Positions 9,112 to 18,456 of a stretch of 64,000 bases of DNA are shown here, piece by piece (position 1 is the stretch's first letter; each line of letters starts with the position of its first letter). Under the pieces are notes generated by a model. It saw only the letters and a list, made by a program, of their open reading frames with translations. It did not search any database and was not told the DNA's origin. Position numbers and translations under genes: made by a program. The stretch is from Acidaminococcus massiliensis (lineage in GTDB: Bacteria; Bacillota; Negativicutes; Acidaminococcales; Acidaminococcaceae): the NCBI RefSeq assembly GCF_900095825.1, contig NZ_LT608315.1, forward strand, positions 2,471,567-2,535,566, in the 5' to 3' direction.

Positions 9112-9712
9112 ACTTCCTCACCCACACCCGTTCCTTCACGTCCAGCTTTTCGATGGGTTTCGGGTCAGCGGTGGGTTCCCCGAAAGGCATCTGAGCCACC
9201 AGGGTCCAGCTGTCCGGCACCTCAAAAGCCGCTTTGACGGCCTGGTCGATGAGGGGATTGTAGTGCTGGATATTTACGCCCAATCCCAAGTCCGTAAGAG
9301 CGGTCCACAGGGCGAACTGGAGCATCCCATTCCCTTGGCTGGCCCACACCGGGAAATTGGCTGCATAGCCGGGGAACTGTCCTTGGAGTTTTTTCACCGT
9401 ATCCGTTTCCTCAAAATAGAGCAGGGTCCCATAAGCAGCGGCGAAACCTTTCACCTTGGCTTCCGTAGGGGCGAATTTGTCCGCCGGGACGATTTTCCGG
9501 AGGGTTTCCATCACGATGTCCCATACCTTGTCATGGTATTTCCCCAAGGTCACAATCACCCGGCCGCTCTGCATATTGAAAGCGGAAGGGACCTCCCGGG
9601 TCACCTTTTCCACCGTGTCGATGATCTTTTCTTCTGTCACCGGGATATTCCGTCCCAGGGCATAGTTGGTCCGCCGATGGGCCACCGCTTCATAAAAATT
9701 CCGTTCCGTCAT
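9110..9712 (-). CDS. Nitroreductase family FMN oxidoreductase
   Basis: A 200-residue protein of the small Frm2-like nitroreductase group. It has the N-terminal FYEAVAHRRTNY (Arg contacts to FMN phosphate), PSAFNMQSGRV at 40-52, and LGLGVNIQHYNP near 140-150. Such enzymes use NAD(P)H and FMN on nitro or quinone compounds; the physiological substrate is unknown. The first ATG abuts the GGGGG stretch, so the ATG three codons in, 9 nt from it, was chosen. It stands alone; the 5' side is separated from the next gene by a palindromic repeat. Confidence 0.88.
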   Translation of the reverse strand: MTERNFYEAVAHRRTNYALGRNIPVTEEKIIDTVEKVTREVPSAFNMQSGRVIVTLGKYHDKVWDIVMETLRKIVPADKFAPTEAKVKGFAAAYGTLLYFEETDTVKKLQGQFPGYAANFPVWASQGNGMLQFALWTALTDLGLGVNIQHYNPLIDQAVKAAFEVPDSWTLVAQMPFGEPTADPKPIEKLDVKERVWVRK

Positions 9713-9792
9713 GGTATTCATCCCCCTTAACTGTTATTTCATAAAATACATTTGATAGGGATAGTATAGCATATAGGTGGGAAAAAAAGGAA

Positions 9793-9927
9793 GAGGTCAG
9801 ACCGGCCCTGCCGGACCTTTCAGATGTCAGACGTCAGCTTGTTGGCGATGAGCAAATCGGACCTGCTGCTATGCCAAACAAAGCTGACATCTCAAGGCCC
9901 GTCAGGGCCGTGTCTGACGTCTTATCC
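9793..9927. repeat. Dispersed intergenic palindromic element, copy 2
   Basis: Starts GGTCAGACCGGCCCTG and ends AGGGCCGTGTCTGACGTC. The inner arms are CAGCTTGTTGGCGAT and GCCAAACAAAGCTG. Same family as copies 1 and 5. Confidence 0.8.
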
Positions 9928-9932
9928 TGCCC

Positions 9933-11540
9933 CTACTCCTCCAGCACTCCCCGGATGCCCTTTTCTTTCAATATATCCCGGTACGTTCCCAGTTCCTGGT
10001 GGATCAGAGTATCGATGGTACGCATCCCCAACAGTTCCACCGGAGCCCGGTCATCGGTCAGCCGGTAAGGGCCCGGGTGATAAGGTGCCAGCCGCTGTGC
10101 CGTCTCTTCCATCAGCTGCCGCAGTTCCAGATCCTTTTCCCGTTTCCCCTGCAGCCTCAGATTCTCCGCCAGATCATCTTCCATCCCAGCGAACAGTTCC
10201 CGATTGGTGGCCTGGGGCACATCCGCCATATATACGGCAGGGAAAACGGAAGCCACGGTGTCCGCCAGATAATCGTTGAGGCTCCCCGGGACACTGCCTT
10301 TCATATTCATGTTCAGCACCATGACTCCGCCCGGCCGCAGATGTTCCCGGACACTTTGGAAAAATTCCACGCTGGACATGGAAAAGGGAATGGTGATGTC
10401 CTGGTAGGCATCCACCATGATCAGGTCATATTTTTTCCGGTCCCCGCTGAGATACGCCCGCCCATCATAGGCCGTGACGGGAATATCCGGAGGCAGACCG
10501 AAATAGGTCCGGGCCAGGGCGGTGATCTGAGGGTCGATTTCCACCCCGGTGATCTTGAGCTCCGGAAAATACCGGCGGCACTGGTGGGCATAGGTTCCCG
10601 TACCCATCCCCAGGATCAGCAGTTCCGGATCTTTCTTTTCCCGGATCCGGGCCATATAGGGAGCTGCCAGGGCCACGTCGTAATACATCCCGGTAAGCCC
10701 TTCCTGTTTCATTTTGATGGACTGGACCCCGAAGAGCACATTGGTAGACAGGACGATGCTGTCCGGCTCCTCCCGCACTTGGAGGTAATTGTAGGTGGAC
10801 TCTCCCTCATATTTGATTTTCTCCGGATCTTCCCAAAAGGCAAAAGAAGTACTGTGCCCCAGCACACAGGCAGCAAGGAAAATCACCGCTCCCAGGGCCA
10901 TTTTTTTCCGGGTGCCGCCGCCAGCGGCAAAATACACCAGGGAAAGCAGCAGCAGGATCCCGGCAAACAGCAGGAAGGTAAGACTGGTCCCCAGGGCGGG
11001 AATGGTCAAAAAAGTGGGCAGGAAGGTCCCCAGGATGCTGCCGATGGTATTGGCCGCTCCCAGGCGCCCCACGATGCCTCCGGTCTCTTCCTTTTTCTCC
11101 ACGCAGTACCGAGCCAGGGAAGGAGTCACCGTGCCCAAAAGGAACAGGGGAAAGACAAAGACCGCCAAGCAGGTCACCAGGGCCGCCAGCACCAGGAAAT
11201 GGGTATCGATAGCAAGGATCAGGAGGCCGGAGATCCCGATGATCAAGTATTTCCCTACCGCCGGGATCAGGGCCAGCCACAGGGAAGCCAGGAAGATCCG
11301 GTCGTACAGTCGGTCGGGGTTGGGATCCTTGTCCGCCCTGCGGCCACCGTACAGATTGCCCAGGGCCATGGCGATCATGATGGTGCCGATGATGATGGTC
11401 CAGACGATCTGGGAAGAGGAAAAATAGGGAGAAATCAGCCGCTGGGCTCCGATTTCCACGGCCATCAGCGCCATTCCTGCAAAGAATTCCGTCAGATACA
11501 GATACAGATGGCTTTCCAGCAGTTTGTTCTTTCCTGGCAT
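9933..11540 (-). CDS. Fused membrane protein plus spermidine synthase-like methyltransferase-fold protein
   Basis: A 535-residue protein. The first 230 residues contain about seven hydrophobic helices. The C-terminal half is a spermidine synthase-like Rossmann domain with GMGTGT at 311-316, the acidic VEIDP at 333-337 and a DAYQDITIP segment in place of the usual aminopropyltransferase D/E motif. Such fusions are widespread, and aminopropyl transfer has rarely been shown for them, so polyamine synthesis is only a possibility. The start is fixed by GGGAGGG 7 nt upstream; an in-frame start 20 codons earlier has no RBS. It follows galU in the same direction after 110 bp. Confidence 0.8.
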   Translation of the reverse strand: MPGKNKLLESHLYLYLTEFFAGMALMAVEIGAQRLISPYFSSSQIVWTIIIGTIMIAMALGNLYGGRRADKDPNPDRLYDRIFLASLWLALIPAVGKYLIIGISGLLILAIDTHFLVLAALVTCLAVFVFPLFLLGTVTPSLARYCVEKKEETGGIVGRLGAANTIGSILGTFLPTFLTIPALGTSLTFLLFAGILLLLSLVYFAAGGGTRKKMALGAVIFLAACVLGHSTSFAFWEDPEKIKYEGESTYNYLQVREEPDSIVLSTNVLFGVQSIKMKQEGLTGMYYDVALAAPYMARIREKKDPELLILGMGTGTYAHQCRRYFPELKITGVEIDPQITALARTYFGLPPDIPVTAYDGRAYLSGDRKKYDLIMVDAYQDITIPFSMSSVEFFQSVREHLRPGGVMVLNMNMKGSVPGSLNDYLADTVASVFPAVYMADVPQATNRELFAGMEDDLAENLRLQGKREKDLELRQLMEETAQRLAPYHPGPYRLTDDRAPVELLGMRTIDTLIHQELGTYRDILKEKGIRGVLEE

Positions 11541-11603
11541 AAAAAATCCCTCCCTTTCAGTTCCTGAAAAAAGTATGGAAGGAAAGGGAGAGTTTGTCAA
11601 TAG

Positions 11604-11650
11604 AAAGACGTCAGGGACGAAAGAAGTCAGACCGGCCCTGACTTCTTATC
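11604..11650. repeat. Fragment of the dispersed palindromic element
   Basis: Carries GACGTCAGGG and GAAGTCAGACCGGCCCTG followed by ACTTCTTATCC, i.e. the outer arms without the interior. Lies between galU and the spermidine synthase-like gene. Confidence 0.7.
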
Positions 11651-12532
11651 CTACTCCATCTTCTCTGCCAGTTCCTTCAGATACTCCCGGAAGGCCGGCC
11701 CCAGATCATTGCGCCGGAGGGCAAACTCCACAGTGGCTTTCAGATAGCCCAGCTTGTCCCCGGTATCGTACCGCTTTCCGTCGAAATTATAGGCATAGAC
11801 GGATTCTTGATGGGCCATGACCCGCAGGGCATCGGTGAGCTGGATTTCTCCTCCCTTGCCGGGCTTGGTCTGTTCCAAGATGTCGAATACATCGGGAGTG
11901 ATCACATACCGTCCCAGGGCAGCGAACCGGCTGGGAGCCTCTTCCACGCTGGGCTTTTCCACCATATCCCGCACTTTCAGCAGGTTGTGGTCATCGGTTT
12001 CCGCTCCATCGATGATCCCGTAGGCGGAAACCTGTTCCGGCCGGACCACCTGACAGCCGATGATGGTGCCGCCGGTCTTGTCATACTGATCCACCAGCTG
12101 CTTCAGGGCCGGTTCCCGGTCCCCGGTATAGACCACATCATCCCCCAAGATGACCCCGAAAGGTTCTCCGTCGATGAAATCCTTGGCGCAGAGGATGGCG
12201 TCCCCCAGGCCCCGTTGGTATTTCTGCCGGACATAGTGGATCCGGATATCGGAAATTTTCCGGATCTGTTTCAAAAGGGCGATCTTGCCCGTTTCGTAGA
12301 GATGTCCTTCCAGTTCCGGGGAAGAATCGAAATGGTCCTCGATGGCCCGTTTGGCATGGCCGGAGATGATCAGGATCTGTTCGATCCCACTCTGGAGGAT
12401 TTCTTCCACAATGTACTGGATGGTGGGTTTATCCACGATGGGCAGCATTTCTTTGGGCATGGCTTTGGTTTCCGGCAGGAACCGGGTGCCGAACCCGGCG
12501 GCCGGGATCACCGCTTTACGGACTTTCATCAT
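11651..12532 (-). CDS. galU: UTP-glucose-1-phosphate uridylyltransferase
   Basis: Makes UDP-glucose from UTP and glucose-1-phosphate. The 293-residue length and the nucleotidyl-transfer signature AAGFGTRFLP (11-20), with KEMLPIVDKP following, identify GalU. Further family blocks are QKYQRGLGDAI and GKRYDTGDKLGYL. ATG at 12532 overlaps the pth stop by 4 nt, so it is translationally coupled to pth. Confidence 0.95.
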   Translation of the reverse strand: MMKVRKAVIPAAGFGTRFLPETKAMPKEMLPIVDKPTIQYIVEEILQSGIEQILIISGHAKRAIEDHFDSSPELEGHLYETGKIALLKQIRKISDIRIHYVRQKYQRGLGDAILCAKDFIDGEPFGVILGDDVVYTGDREPALKQLVDQYDKTGGTIIGCQVVRPEQVSAYGIIDGAETDDHNLLKVRDMVEKPSVEEAPSRFAALGRYVITPDVFDILEQTKPGKGGEIQLTDALRVMAHQESVYAYNFDGKRYDTGDKLGYLKATVEFALRRNDLGPAFREYLKELAEKME

Positions 12533-13164
12533 TGGGCATTCTCCTTTGTTTCTTCACTGGTAGGTGCAGCCGGTTCCGTGGCCGGTTTTTTGGGAGCCTT
12601 TTTGTTGAACTTCTGCATCAGCTCACCTACATCCGCTCCGGCCATCCAGGCTTCCACCGCATTGGCGGCCTGACTGATAGCTTCCTGGATTTTCTCCTTG
12701 TCCGCTCCCCGGAAGGGATGGAGCACATGGCTGATCACCGCCTGTTCCTGATGGACGGGATGGCCGATTCCTACCTTGATCCGGGGATAGGCCTGGCTCC
12801 CCAGGGCCCGTTCAATGGATTTCAGGCCATTGTGCCCTCCGGAAGAACCTTTCCGGCGGATCCGCAGGGTCCCCACCGGCAAGTCCATATCGTCCTGGAT
12901 CACCAGCACTTCTTCCGGCGGGATGTGGTAGAAATTGGCGAAATCCGCCACTGCCGCCCCGCTGTTGTTCATATAGGTGGTGGGTTTGATCAGCCAGCAT
13001 TTTTCCGGCATGCGCCGTTCTAGGTATGCTGCATTGTCCGCCTTCCGCCAGGCGTTCTCCTCCCCCCACCGCTGGGCCAAGAGGTCCGCAGTCATGAATC
13101 CGATATTGTGCCGGGTCCCGGCATATTCCTGCCCGATATTTCCCAGGGCAACGACGAGTTTCAT
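12529..13164 (-). CDS. pth: Peptidyl-tRNA hydrolase
   Basis: Recycles peptidyl-tRNA. Catalytic H19 in GTRHNIGF, N9 in ALGN, D92 in IQDDMDLP and the GSSGGHNGL loop are all present. The family core ends near residue 185 and is followed by an Ala/Pro/Lys/Glu-rich tail of about 25 residues, probably disordered. The start follows GGAGAGAG; an in-frame start 16 codons upstream has no RBS and would lie next to the prs terminator. Downstream galU overlaps by 4 nt. Confidence 0.95.
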   Translation of the reverse strand: MKLVVALGNIGQEYAGTRHNIGFMTADLLAQRWGEENAWRKADNAAYLERRMPEKCWLIKPTTYMNNSGAAVADFANFYHIPPEEVLVIQDDMDLPVGTLRIRRKGSSGGHNGLKSIERALGSQAYPRIKVGIGHPVHQEQAVISHVLHPFRGADKEKIQEAISQAANAVEAWMAGADVGELMQKFNKKAPKKPATEPAAPTSEETKENAQ

Positions 13165-13187
13165 TGGTTTTCTCTCTCCTGTAAACG

Positions 13188-13214
13188 AAAAAAGGGTGCT
13201 GCACCGCAGCACCC
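13188..13214 (-). terminator. Terminator of prs
   Basis: A perfect 9-bp stem GGGTGCTGC/GCAGCACCC with a 3-nt loop and a TTTTTT run on the minus strand. Confidence 0.85.
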
Positions 13215-13223
13215 TTGCACCCT

Positions 13224-14189
13224 TTAAATCTCAAACAATTGGCTGATGGACAGCTGGTTGTAAATCCGCAGGATGGTCTCTGCCAGGATTGGAGCCACAG
13301 AAAGCTGAGTAATCTTCGGATGCTTTTTGTTGGGCGGCAGAGGGATCGTGTTGGTCACGATCAGTTCCTTGATTTCGGACTGGGCGATACGGCTCAGTGC
13401 CGGATCCGTCAGGATGGGATGGGTCACGCAGGCATAGATATCCTTGGCGCCGAATTTCTTCAGAGCCTTAGCCCCTTCGCACAGGGATCCTGCCGTATCC
13501 ACGATATCGTCCACCATGACGCAGATCTTGCCTTCCACATTCCCGATCAAGTTCATGACTTCTGCCACACCGGGTTCTGGCCGTCTCTTGTCGATGATGG
13601 CCAAGCCGCATTCCAGCCGGCTGGCAATGTTCCGGGCACGGCTGACGCCACCCAGGTCCGGAGAGATCACTACCATGTCTTCCGGAGCGAAGCCCTTTTC
13701 TTTCACATAATCTGCCAGGATGGGACCGCCGGGCATATGATCCACAGGGATATCAAAGAAGCCCTGGATCTGGGCAGCATGGAGATCCACCGTCACCAGA
13801 CGGGTGATCCCAGAAACCGTCATCAGGTCTGCCATCAATTTGGCAGTGATGGGTTCCCGGCCCCGGGCTTTTCTGTCCTGCCGGGCATAGCCGTAGAAAG
13901 GAACCACTGCCGTGATGTGGCGTGCACTGGCTCTCTTGAAGGCATCGCACATGATCAGCAGTTCCATGACGTTGTCATTGACAGCCGGTCCGCAGGTCGG
14001 TTGGATGACGAATACATCCTTGCCACGGACACTTTCATTGATCATGACCTGGACTTCTCCGTTGTTGAAGCGGTTGATCACCGCATCGCCAACCGTCGTC
14101 CCCAGATAGGCTGCGATTTCACGCGCCAGATCAGGATTGGCATTTCCGGAGAAAATAGCCATGTCTTCGCCTGTTTTATCACCCAACAT
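13224..14189 (-). CDS. prs: Ribose-phosphate pyrophosphokinase
   Basis: Makes PRPP from ribose-5-phosphate and ATP for nucleotide, His and Trp synthesis. The 321-residue length, SGNANPDLA start, DLHAAQIQGFFD (135-146), KRR at 201-203 and the PRPP loop VDDIVDTAGS (226-235) are diagnostic. The first ATG gives the usual N-terminal length. It has its own promoter and terminator between glmU and pth, in the Bacillus glmU-prs-pth order. Confidence 0.97.
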   Translation of the reverse strand: MLGDKTGEDMAIFSGNANPDLAREIAAYLGTTVGDAVINRFNNGEVQVMINESVRGKDVFVIQPTCGPAVNDNVMELLIMCDAFKRASARHITAVVPFYGYARQDRKARGREPITAKLMADLMTVSGITRLVTVDLHAAQIQGFFDIPVDHMPGGPILADYVKEKGFAPEDMVVISPDLGGVSRARNIASRLECGLAIIDKRRPEPGVAEVMNLIGNVEGKICVMVDDIVDTAGSLCEGAKALKKFGAKDIYACVTHPILTDPALSRIAQSEIKELIVTNTIPLPPNKKHPKITQLSVAPILAETILRIYNQLSISQLFEI

Positions 14190-14232
14190 ACAAATTATAC
14201 CCCCACTGCTTTATAATTTAAATCTATTAAAA

Positions 14233-14261
14233 AGTATACAACTCATTAAGGTTTGTGGCAA
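14233..14261 (-). promoter_or_regulatory. Promoter of prs
   Basis: TTGCCA and TATACT are separated by 17 nt on the minus strand in the 77-bp glmU-prs gap. Confidence 0.65.
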
Positions 14262-14266
14262 CCCCT

Positions 14267-15640
14267 TTACTTCCTGTTCCGATACTTCTCTGCCCAGCCA
14301 GGTATATTCACCTGTTTTCCCCGGGCTACCCCCAGGGCATTTTCCGGCACATCTTTGGTGATGGTGGAGCCCGCGGCGATGTAGCTGCCCTTGCCGATGG
14401 TCACGGGAGCTACCAGGTTGCTGTTGCAGCCTACGAAGGCATCGTCCTCGATCACGGTCCGGTGCTTCACCTTCCCGTCGTAGTTCACGGTGATGGTGCC
14501 GCAGCCCATGTTCACCCCGCTGCCGATGTCACTGTCCCCGATGTACTGGAGATGGGGCAGTTTGGTGCCCACCCCTACATTGGAGTTCTTCACTTCTACG
14601 AAATTCCCCATCTTCACCTTGTCTCCGATCACCGTATTGGGCCGCAGATGGTCGAAGGGACCCATGTGGACCCCATTGCCCACCTGGCAGTCATGGGCGT
14701 AGACGAACTGGATATGGGTGTCGCTGCCCACTTTGACATTGGTGAACCGGACCTGGGGTCCCACTTCACAGTCTTCCCCGATTTCCGTTTCCCCTTCCAA
14801 CCAGGTGAAAGGATAGAGCACCGTATCCCGGCCCACCTTCACGCCTTTTTCCACAAAGGTGCTGTCCGGATCCATGACGGTGACCCCTTCATCCATGAGT
14901 TTCCCCACGATCCGGGCGTTCATCACTTTCTGGGCCACAGCCAGCTGCCGCCGGGAGTTGATCCCCATCACCATGTCGAAATCCCCGGTCTTGATGCCGG
15001 CTACTTTCCGGCCCCGTTCCAGGCATTCTGCCAGGATATCCGTCAAGTAGTATTCCCCCTGGGCATTGTCGTTCTTCAGGTTCACCAGCAGGTCGAACAA
15101 GAGGGGCATTTCCACACAGTAGATACCGGTATTGATTTCGGTGATCTTCCGCTGTTCCGGGGTGGCATCTTTTTCTTCCACGATCCCGGTCACCTGGCCC
15201 GCTTCATCCCGGAGGATCCGCCCGTAGCCGAAGGGATCCGGGGCTTCCGCCGTGAGCACGCTGACCCCAGCACCGCTCTTCAGGTGGGTCTCATAGAATT
15301 TCTTCAGTTCGGCTCCCTCCAAAAGCGGCGTATCTCCGCAGAGGATCAGAGCCGTACCTTGGGTATCCCCCAAAAGGTCCCGGGCTTGGAGCACCGCATG
15401 GCCGGTTCCCAGCTGTTCACCCTGGACAGCCACCCGAGCCCGGGTCCCCAGGAATTCCGTCACCTTTTCAGAGCCAAAGCCCACGATGACGATCTTGTCA
15501 TCGGCACCGGCTTCATCCGCCGCCTCCAGCACATGTTCCAGCATGGGCTTCCCACTGAGTTTATGCAGCACCTTCGGGAGTTTGGATTTCATCCGGGTCC
15601 CCTTCCCCGCTGCCAGGATAATTGCCGCCAATTCAGACAT
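14267..15640 (-). CDS. glmU: Bifunctional GlcNAc-1-P uridyltransferase / GlcN-1-P acetyltransferase
   Basis: Makes UDP-GlcNAc. The N-terminal pyrophosphorylase domain has LAAGKGTRMKSKLPK (9-23), GTGHAVLQA and CGDTPLL. After about residue 250 a left-handed beta-helix of hexapeptide repeats (GVHMGPFDHLRP, NMGCGTITVNYDG) forms the acetyltransferase. 457 residues, full length. Starts 21 bp after ilvA in the same direction. Confidence 0.97.
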   Translation of the reverse strand: MSELAAIILAAGKGTRMKSKLPKVLHKLSGKPMLEHVLEAADEAGADDKIVIVGFGSEKVTEFLGTRARVAVQGEQLGTGHAVLQARDLLGDTQGTALILCGDTPLLEGAELKKFYETHLKSGAGVSVLTAEAPDPFGYGRILRDEAGQVTGIVEEKDATPEQRKITEINTGIYCVEMPLLFDLLVNLKNDNAQGEYYLTDILAECLERGRKVAGIKTGDFDMVMGINSRRQLAVAQKVMNARIVGKLMDEGVTVMDPDSTFVEKGVKVGRDTVLYPFTWLEGETEIGEDCEVGPQVRFTNVKVGSDTHIQFVYAHDCQVGNGVHMGPFDHLRPNTVIGDKVKMGNFVEVKNSNVGVGTKLPHLQYIGDSDIGSGVNMGCGTITVNYDGKVKHRTVIEDDAFVGCNSNLVAPVTIGKGSYIAAGSTITKDVPENALGVARGKQVNIPGWAEKYRNRK

Positions 15641-15661
15641 GATTCCTTGCCTCCTAAAAAT

Positions 15662-16873
15662 TTATCGCATTTCGATCTTGTAGCCGGCTTTGCGCAGGGT
15701 ATCGGCCACTTCCTTGGCATGCTGCGCATTCCGGGTCTCCAGATCCAGCTCCACACGGGTCACGCCCAGAGGGACGGAACGGTCCGCCCGGTCGTGGTTG
15801 ATGTAGAGGATGTTGATCTTCATTTCTTCCAGATAGCTGACGAACTTCAGCAGTTCACCAGGGCGGTCCATCATCCAGGTCACCAATTTCACCCGGCGTC
15901 CGGTCCGCACCAGCCCCCGTTCGATGATCTGGGAAATGGTGTTCACGTCGATGTTCCCGCCGCTGACCACCGCAGCCGCCCGGTCGCTGCCCGGTACGAT
16001 ATGGTGGAGCAGGGCTGCCAGAGGCGCGGCTCCGGCTCCTTCCACCACCATCTTCCCCCGTTCCAGCATCAGCAGCATGGCAGCGCAGATGTCTTCTTCA
16101 TTGACCAGGAGCATGTCATCCACATATTGGCTGATCAGTTTCCAGGTCAGTTTTCCAGGCATGCCCACAGCGATTCCATCGGCGATGGTCCTGCCCACCC
16201 CGTGGCTCACCCACTTGTTCTCTTTCTTGCACAGATACATGGCCGGAGCCTGTTCCGTCTGGACCCCGTATACCTTCACCTTGGGATTCACCTGCTTGAC
16301 CGCAGCCGCGATCCCCGCCAAAAGGCCGCCGCCACCCACCGGCACCACGATGCTTTCGATATAGGGATTCTGTTCCAGGATCTCCAGGCCGATGGTCCCC
16401 TGTCCGGCGATCACAGCTGGGTCATCATAGGGATGGACAAAATAAGCCCCAGTTTCCTGCTGGATTTCCTGGGCTTTGGCCAAGGACTCGTCAAAAGTCT
16501 TCCCGTAAAGCACCACTTCCGCCCCATAGCCCTTGGTGGCTTCCGCTTTGGCCAGAGGAGCCCCTTCCGGCATGACCACAGTGGACTTGCAGTGGGCCAT
16601 CCGGCTGCCCAGGGCCACACCCTGGGCATGGTTCCCGGCAGAAGCCGCAATGATGCCCCTAGCCTTCTGTTCTTCGCTGAGGGTCATGATGCAATTGGAC
16701 GCCCCCCGGACTTTAAAAGATCCGGTCCGCTGGAGATTTTCCAGCTTCAGGTACACCTCCCGTCCACTGATCTGGCTGAAAGTATGGTTGCTTTCCAGCG
16801 GCGTTTTATGGACCAGCTTTTCCAGCCGTTCCTGGGCGGCCCGGATCGTATCCAGGGGGATCATTTCTGTCAT
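15662..16873 (-). CDS. ilvA: Threonine ammonia-lyase with C-terminal ACT domain
   Basis: PLP-dependent deamination of threonine to 2-oxobutyrate. The cofactor lysine is in TGSFKVRGA (K54), the phosphate-binding glycine loop GGGGL is at 180-184, and SAGNHAQGVA is at 78-87. Residues about 330-403 form a single ACT domain (VTWMMDRPGELLKFVSYL), as in the 400-residue TdcB/IlvA type. It could serve isoleucine synthesis or threonine fermentation; the ACT domain suggests allosteric control. In Bacillus the corresponding position between purR and glmU is held by yabJ-spoVG, so ilvA is an insertion into a conserved order. Confidence 0.92.
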   Translation of the reverse strand: MTEMIPLDTIRAAQERLEKLVHKTPLESNHTFSQISGREVYLKLENLQRTGSFKVRGASNCIMTLSEEQKARGIIAASAGNHAQGVALGSRMAHCKSTVVMPEGAPLAKAEATKGYGAEVVLYGKTFDESLAKAQEIQQETGAYFVHPYDDPAVIAGQGTIGLEILEQNPYIESIVVPVGGGGLLAGIAAAVKQVNPKVKVYGVQTEQAPAMYLCKKENKWVSHGVGRTIADGIAVGMPGKLTWKLISQYVDDMLLVNEEDICAAMLLMLERGKMVVEGAGAAPLAALLHHIVPGSDRAAAVVSGGNIDVNTISQIIERGLVRTGRRVKLVTWMMDRPGELLKFVSYLEEMKINILYINHDRADRSVPLGVTRVELDLETRNAQHAKEVADTLRKAGYKIEMR

Positions 16874-16923
16874 TTCGTCATCTCTCTCCTTTATTGGGCA
16901 TTTGCCCTGTGCTGTTTTTTCCC

Positions 16924-17736
16924 TTATAACAGTTCCGGTACGATATCGATGGCCTTGGTGGCATCGTCCACGCCCCGCAGGGTCATCAGGGAGGCATAAT
17001 CCGTCACGATCTTCTTTTCCGGCATCCGGCTGGCAATGAAGAGATAGGTCCCCACCACTTCAGCGCCCACTTCTTCCGCCAGTTCCTGCATCCCCCGGGC
17101 CGTACCGCCGGCCCGCATGAAGTCATCTACCACCAGCACCCGTGCTTTGGCCGGCAGTGCCTTCCGAGGCAGGGACATGGTCTGGATCTTCTTGCTGGAT
17201 CCGCTCACATAGCTGATGGAAACGGCCGGCCCTTCCGTAATCCGAGCTTCCTTCCGGGCCATGACCATGGGGATGTTGAAAGCCCGTGCCGTGGAAAGGG
17301 CCAAGGAAATCCCTTTGGCTTCCACGGTCATGATGTAATCCGGCCGCAGTTCCAGGGTCCGCTGCATGATGATTTCCCCCAGACGGGCCGAAATCTGGGG
17401 GCTGAACAGCAGATCGTTCATGTAGATCATGCCCCCGGGCAGCAGCCGGGAGGGGTCATTCAGTTTCTTGGCCAGGGTCCAGAGGAATTCGTTGTCAGAT
17501 TCCGGGGAATGGTAGGGAATGAAGCGCACTCCACCGCTGGCTCCCGCAACGGTCTCGATGATTCCCAGGTCATAGGCGGCCAGCCCGTTGCGTACCGTCT
17601 GGACATCTTCACTGAGGGTGGATTTGGCCACCGTGAATTTTTCACAGAAATAAGAAAATGGGAATAATTGGAAAGGGTGGTCGTTCAGTTCCTTCGTAAG
17701 TGCTACAATGCGTTCCAAGCGTTTGATTCTTGCCAT
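16924..17736 (-). CDS. purR: Pur operon repressor
   Basis: A 270-residue Firmicutes-type PurR. It has an N-terminal winged helix (about 1-75, with AKSTLSEDV) and a phosphoribosyltransferase-like domain with the PRPP loop VDDFMRAGGTARG (203-215). In this family PRPP binding releases DNA and derepresses purine genes. The ATG shares one base with the stop of the upstream GntR gene (TAATG). Adjacent to ispE, as in Bacillus. Confidence 0.96.
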   Translation of the reverse strand: MARIKRLERIVALTKELNDHPFQLFPFSYFCEKFTVAKSTLSEDVQTVRNGLAAYDLGIIETVAGASGGVRFIPYHSPESDNEFLWTLAKKLNDPSRLLPGGMIYMNDLLFSPQISARLGEIIMQRTLELRPDYIMTVEAKGISLALSTARAFNIPMVMARKEARITEGPAVSISYVSGSSKKIQTMSLPRKALPAKARVLVVDDFMRAGGTARGMQELAEEVGAEVVGTYLFIASRMPEKKIVTDYASLMTLRGVDDATKAIDIVPELL

Positions 17737-18449
17737 TATGCTTTCCCTTCTTTCTTGTCTTTCGCAGACTGTTCTTCCTTGGTCTCAATGACCTTCAGCA
17801 AGGTCCGTTCTGCATTTTCCATGTGGATCCGCACCGCTCTCTGGGCTTTTTCCACATTCCGCTCTGCCAGGGCATCGATGATGTTCTGGTGTTCTTTGAT
17901 CATGTCCACCAGACGTCCGGGATAGGGCATGGAGCGTCCCCGGATGGCCGTGATCTGTTCCCGCAGATTGCTGATGATGTTCATGCACCGCCGGTTCCGG
18001 CTGGCCCGGTAGATTACATCATGGAAAGCGGTATCGTTTTCGATGATCTTCGGGTAATTCCGGGCATCGATCAGAGGGATGTCCGCGTCCAACAGGACCT
18101 GCATCTCTTTGACTTCTTCATCACTGATCCGTTCTGCAGCCAGTCCAGCCGCCAGCACATCCAGAGCCGTCCGGATCTGGTAGACTTCGTTGATGTCTTG
18201 GATGGAAATATCCGCCACATAAGCGCCCCGGCGGGGGATCATGACCACCAGCCCTTCCAGCTCCATTTTCCGGATGGCTTCCCGGACGGGGGTCCGGCTT
18301 ACGCCCATTTCTTCCGCCAGCTGCAGTTCCATCAGCCGCATCCCGGCCGGGAACTGGCCGCTGACGATGGCCTGTCGGATATTGTCCACCACCACATCCC
18401 GCAAAGGTCTGTAACTGTCCAAAGGAATCTTGTTCAAATGCTGCACCAT
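17736..18449 (-). CDS. GntR-family transcriptional regulator (FadR/FCD subfamily)
   Basis: 237 residues. The winged helix at about 15-80 contains the GntR signature GVSRTPVREAIRKMELEGLV, and an all-helical FCD ligand-binding domain with metal-type histidines (FHDVIY, HQNII, HMENAE) spans about 95-220. The Lys/Glu-rich end is probably disordered. It sits 7 bp after ispE and overlaps purR by 1 nt, so it is co-transcribed with both. Effector and targets unknown. Confidence 0.92.
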   Translation of the reverse strand: MVQHLNKIPLDSYRPLRDVVVDNIRQAIVSGQFPAGMRLMELQLAEEMGVSRTPVREAIRKMELEGLVVMIPRRGAYVADISIQDINEVYQIRTALDVLAAGLAAERISDEEVKEMQVLLDADIPLIDARNYPKIIENDTAFHDVIYRASRNRRCMNIISNLREQITAIRGRSMPYPGRLVDMIKEHQNIIDALAERNVEKAQRAVRIHMENAERTLLKVIETKEEQSAKDKKEGKA

Positions 18450-18456
18450 GATACTT

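Noticed and set aside
14255-16999. A 914-codon plus-strand open frame
   Set aside because: Antisense shadow of glmU and ilvA in G+C-rich DNA; no RBS, and its His/Pro/Gln/Phe-rich composition is that of a shadow frame.
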